Positions 62,601 through 64,000 of a stretch of DNA of 64,000 nucleotides are shown here, piece after piece. Source of the DNA: Sipunculus nudus (taxonomy: Eukaryota; Annelida; Sipuncula; Golfingiida; Sipunculidae). The DNA lies in NCBI GenBank assembly GCA_026874595.1, contig CM049316.1, forward strand, positions 21,351,839 to 21,415,838. Direction: 5' to 3'. Below the pieces are notes generated by a model that did not search any database, had not been told where the DNA came from, and worked only from the letters and a program-made list of their open reading frames with translations. How positions within the stretch are numbered: the first letter of the stretch is position 1; every line of letters begins with the position of its first letter. The position numbers and the translations under genes were made by a program.

Positions 62601-63396
62601 GAGTGATGTAAGTGTAATTGGTGTTTAAAATTGAGTTTAAAACATTTAGTGCTTGAATGAACAGGTGCATGTCACACATGTAATTGAAAATTAATCAAGT
62701 ACTTTTCAAATATTGGTCAAGCATGTTATCATGGAAGCATTATACCTGATGTATATCCCATTGCACAGGTTTGCATCAGGCCTATAGGCCTTGTTTCATA
62801 TTTAGGGATTTCCAAAGAAATATCTGTTCACATAAGATCTGAATCATTAGTGACTGCAGTTCACTTCACTCATTTACTCCTCGCAAGTGAAGACGAACAT
62901 TTCTGTATTCTGTTTCTGTATGCCATTCCTCCTCGCAGACTTGTTCCAGTGGTCTTACAATGCATGATCTGGGCACAAGACACCCGACTAATTCTTGTCC
63001 TCAGGGTGCCTCATCAGACTCTGTGGTGGCCTCTTCTGCTAGTTCTCTTAGTGGACTAACCTTGTCAACTTTGACTGGTTGAATTACCTGCAACAAGGAT
63101 CGTTTTGATAATTTCAAAAATAGTGCCGTATGCACGGATGTCTACTAATGTCCAGCATCTTTGCTAATCCTTGCTTTATGCATGCAAAATGGTCAGAGAT
63201 GAGCACTGGCCAATGGTGATCTTGTTTTTCATAATTTTGCATTCGTTTAAATTAATGATGATGCCAAGGCTAGTTACTGTTAAAAAGGAACAATGGCAGA
63301 CATTTTAAAAGAATTTAGATTTCAGACTGAAATTTGAAATTATCAGTTTTTTGTTTGTTTTGCATATACTGTTCACAGTGATTTTTAAAATTGCAG

Positions 63397-63650
63397 AGCT
63401 CCCTGAAGGCAAGAAGAAACCAAAGCTTATCACGCCAAGACATCGATGGACTAAGGAGGAAGAAAGGGAAATTCAGGAGAGGTTTTCTGAATTTTTCACC
63501 ACAGGCAAAACCCCAAGGACCAAGGATATTGAGAAAGCCAAAAAAAACTCAAAACAGGCAGGCGGATGCATCCACAAGCTCAAAACTGATAACATTAAGA
63601 AAAAAGTAAATAATATGATTGTTAAACAGAGGAAAGAAGTCAGGGAGTAA
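63397..63650 (+). CDS. Exon 11: basic C-terminal SANT/Myb-like domain and stop
   Basis: The acceptor is TTTTTAAAATTGCAG; in phase 1, ending at TAA 63,648-63,650. It reads ELPEGKKKPKLITPRHRWTK, then EEEREIQERFSEFFTTGKTP, then KAKKNSKQAGGCIHKLKTDN and IKKKVNNMIVKQRK. The W-T-x-E-E-E pattern followed by a helix and a second basic helix suits a Myb/SANT-type DNA-binding fold and matches the C-terminal region I recall in related fish and invertebrate proteins. No AATAAA is seen in the 350 bases to the window edge, so the transcript may extend further. Confidence 0.85.
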
Positions 63651-63840
63651 ATCTGTTGAGTTCTGTTGAAAAAAAAACCTGTGATATCATTTTTGCAGGA
63701 ATGTAATTTATGGCCTATATTTATTTCACATTTTGTTGTGCAAGCAATGTACTATACACGATATGAATGGTGCACTATAAAGAAGTAATATGCACTGTGA
63801 TAAGCCGTTGTATTGGCTTACTGTTGACATCACAGCAAAG

Positions 63841-63900
63841 TTTATATACCTGAGATCAGATAATCCCAAATAGCTTACCAACTGAGCTACTAAGCATGGT
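63841..63900 (-). repeat. tRNA-like SINE fragment in the 3' flank
   Basis: On the minus strand AGTAGCTCAGTTGGTAAGC is a textbook A-box region, but no B-box follows, so it is a SINE remnant rather than a tRNA gene. Confidence 0.45.
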
Positions 63901-64000
63901 AGTTTTCACTATCATTTAAGTTACGATGTCTGTCTTTTGGGATTGGTACAATAACCAAGATATTTGTGTAATCGGGGAAACACCTGTGTGATAACATTGG

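Noticed and set aside
62850-63059. 69-codon frame before exon 11 as an extra exon
   Set aside because: No fitting phase: in the chain's phase it hits a stop after nine codons.
63841-63900. Functional tRNA gene
   Set aside because: Good A-box but no B-box or cloverleaf.

Overview
The window looks like nuclear DNA of a lophotrochozoan animal, most likely a bivalve or other mollusc. The reasons are the low GC content, long repeat-filled introns with GT/AG boundaries, a protostome-style Toll-like receptor, and a dense load of DNA transposons and repeats carrying GTCCGTCC tracts and CCCATGGGTC termini of a kind common in mollusc genomes. The species assignment is inference; no database was searched.

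Layout. (1) 1-775 is the 3' end of a Toll-like receptor gene (membrane helix plus TIR domain). (2) 781-10.5 kb holds a large inverted-repeat element with a second inverted repeat inside it, a tRNA-like SINE and AT-rich DNA without genes. (3) 10,525-10,890 (minus) is a broken NADAR-domain pseudogene. (4) 11,587-19,260 (minus) is a decayed Ty3/gypsy retrotransposon with one recognisable LTR. Its integrase zinc-binding region is split by a 2.7-kb hAT-type element with an 8-bp target duplication, and that element carries a LINE 3' fragment. (5) 19.3-27.9 kb has no supported gene and contains three inverted-repeat elements.

(6) 27,908-63,650 (plus) is the main discovery: one gene reconstructed from eleven exons spanning about 36 kb. 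Splice phases agree at every junction, and the coding exons from the chosen ATG total 3,495 nt, a multiple of three. It would encode about 1,164 residues: basic N-terminus and coiled coil, acidic linker with several VKxE-type sites, two Cys/His zinc-binding motifs, a core- and catalytic-type tyrosine recombinase domain spread over exons 5-9, and a basic Myb/SANT-like C-terminus. Two in-frame stops interrupt it: TAG at 36,179 between the zinc motifs, and TAA at 55,614 exactly where the catalytic tyrosine belongs (nine codons after the conserved GH). The locus is either a recently disabled copy or an unusual domesticated recombinase.

The introns are packed with mobile DNA: a pogo/Tigger element with a CENP-B-like remnant, two tandem arrays built on a GGTGGCGCCACC palindrome, a region of repeated TCAAGGTCA motifs, and several copies of the dispersed CCCATGGGTC-ending family.
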